A stretch of DNA of 64,000 nt from Muribaculum gordoncarteri (lineage in GTDB: Bacteria > Bacteroidota > Bacteroidia > Bacteroidales > Muribaculaceae), in assembly GCF_004803695.1 (NCBI RefSeq), contig NZ_CP039393.1, positions 2,604,001 to 2,668,000 on the forward strand. Direction: 5' to 3'. How positions within the stretch are numbered: position 1 is the first letter of the stretch; the number at the start of each line of letters is the position of its first letter. Position numbers and translations under genes: made by a program. Below, piece by piece: positions 63,570 to 64,000 of the stretch. The notes beneath the pieces are model-generated. The model ran no database searches and was not told the origin of the DNA. It was given only the letters and a program-made list of their open reading frames with translations.

Positions 63570-64000
63570 TTAAAGCGAATTATAAGACATACTGAATGTA
63601 TCGCCTTGACGAAGGTCGCCTGTAGTCAATCCGCGTTTCAGCCATCGCATGCGTTGATCGGAACGACCGTGATTGAAGGCATCGGGTACTACATAACCCT
63701 GCGCCTGTTTCTGAAGATAATCGTCACCGATCTTAGAGGCGGCGTTTATAGCCTCCTCAAGGTCACCCTCTTCAAGCGACTGGAAAAGGCGATTGTCATG
63801 ATAGCCCCACACTCCGGCAAGGAAATCGGCCTGCAGCTCAATGCGCACGCTCACTTTGTTAGCGTCGGACTGGCTCATCTGCGACATCTGGGAGTGAGCA
63901 TCGTCGAGCACTCCGAGCAGGTGCTGCACATGGTGTCCCACTTCGTGGGCAATCACATAGGCATAGGCAAAGTCGCCTCCCGCACCCATTGACTGTCGCA
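63570..64000 (-). CDS. Neutral zinc metallopeptidase (YpfJ type), C-terminal part
   Basis: The frame is open to the window end, so the N terminus is missing. The visible 143 residues hold the zinc motif HEVGHH (in AYVIAHEVGHHVQHLLG), the downstream RIELQADFLAGVWGYH with the likely third ligand, and the C-terminal DAFNHGRSDQRMRWLKRGL typical of the YpfJ/KPN_02809 neutral metallopeptidases. These are membrane-anchored enzymes facing the periplasm with unknown substrates. The ATG at 63989 is internal. Confidence 0.88.
   Translation of the reverse strand, partial: RQSMGAGGDFAYAYVIAHEVGHHVQHLLGVLDDAHSQMSQMSQSDANKVSVRIELQADFLAGVWGYHDNRLFQSLEEGDLEEAINAASKIGDDYLQKQAQGYVVPDAFNHGRSDQRMRWLKRGLTTGDLRQGDTFSMSYNSL

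Overview
The window is one contiguous piece of a Bacteroidales chromosome, most likely from the Muribaculaceae or a close relative (family-level placement is inference). The order-level placement rests on many promoters of the Bacteroidota type (TAnnTTTG at -7), a PorW/PorX pair, a TamL/TamB pair, Bacteroidetes-only families (DUF4836, DUF6452/DUF6048, DUF4199), and an arabinose operon with a Nudix-type AraR as described in Bacteroides. No phage, plasmid, IS element or CRISPR array is visible. Nearly all of it looks like core chromosome, so the interest lies in regulation, degenerate enzymes and odd gene pairings.

Layout. 0-3.8 kb: the end of an AraC regulator, a GH25 muramidase, aroA, a small Cys/His membrane protein and an orphan metal ABC permease. 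3.8-9.5 kb: porW, porX, tsaE, a two-helix membrane protein and birA. 9.6-15.1 kb: cvpA, then the Fe-S assembly operon sufBCDS. 15.2-18.1 kb: tRNA-Asp, a GH3 glycosidase lipoprotein and a MazG-like pyrophosphohydrolase. 18.1-18.5 kb: a non-coding stretch. 18.5-28.6 kb: envelope biogenesis, with tamL and a very large tamB facing away from lptD. 28.7-33.3 kb: hisGDCB behind a His-codon leader peptide and an attenuator hairpin. 33.3-36.6 kb: a three-gene unit of DUF4836 lipoprotein, degenerate ABC ATPase and FtsX-like permease. 36.8-41.5 kb: vsr, DUF4199 plus a GT2 glycosyltransferase, nitroreductase, the DUF6452/DUF6048 pair and trmD. 41.6-44.9 kb: tRNA-Gly and tRNA-Tyr, then (minus strand) SIS isomerase, PfkB-fold protein, TPR protein and ribH. 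45.0-52.5 kb: the complete L-arabinose operon (epimerase, symporter, AraR, araD, araA, araB), with two matching inverted repeats upstream as candidate AraR operators. 52.8-55.6 kb: cobUTSC for the lower part of cobamide synthesis. 55.6-62.3 kb: argR, GNAT, argG, argC, argD, proC, ssb and a cobalamin/iron-type ABC ATPase, all minus strand, with palindromic ARG-box-like sites. 62.5-64 kb: a low-complexity Arg/Pro/Gly/Asn protein with an 84-bp tandem repeat, and a neutral zinc metallopeptidase cut by the window end.

Most noteworthy: (1) a His leader peptide whose stop codon sits right beside a possible antiterminator strand; (2) two proteins that keep their fold but lack catalytic motifs, the PfkB-like protein and the ABC ATPase next to DUF4836; (3) two 19-bp inverted repeats 63 bp apart upstream of the arabinose operon; (4) a one-base poly-C deficit that appears to cut the first ten residues from AroA; (5) two promoters sharing an extended ATTTCGCATT/GTAATTTTG pattern, and two promoters placed so close to ATG that the mRNAs should be leaderless.
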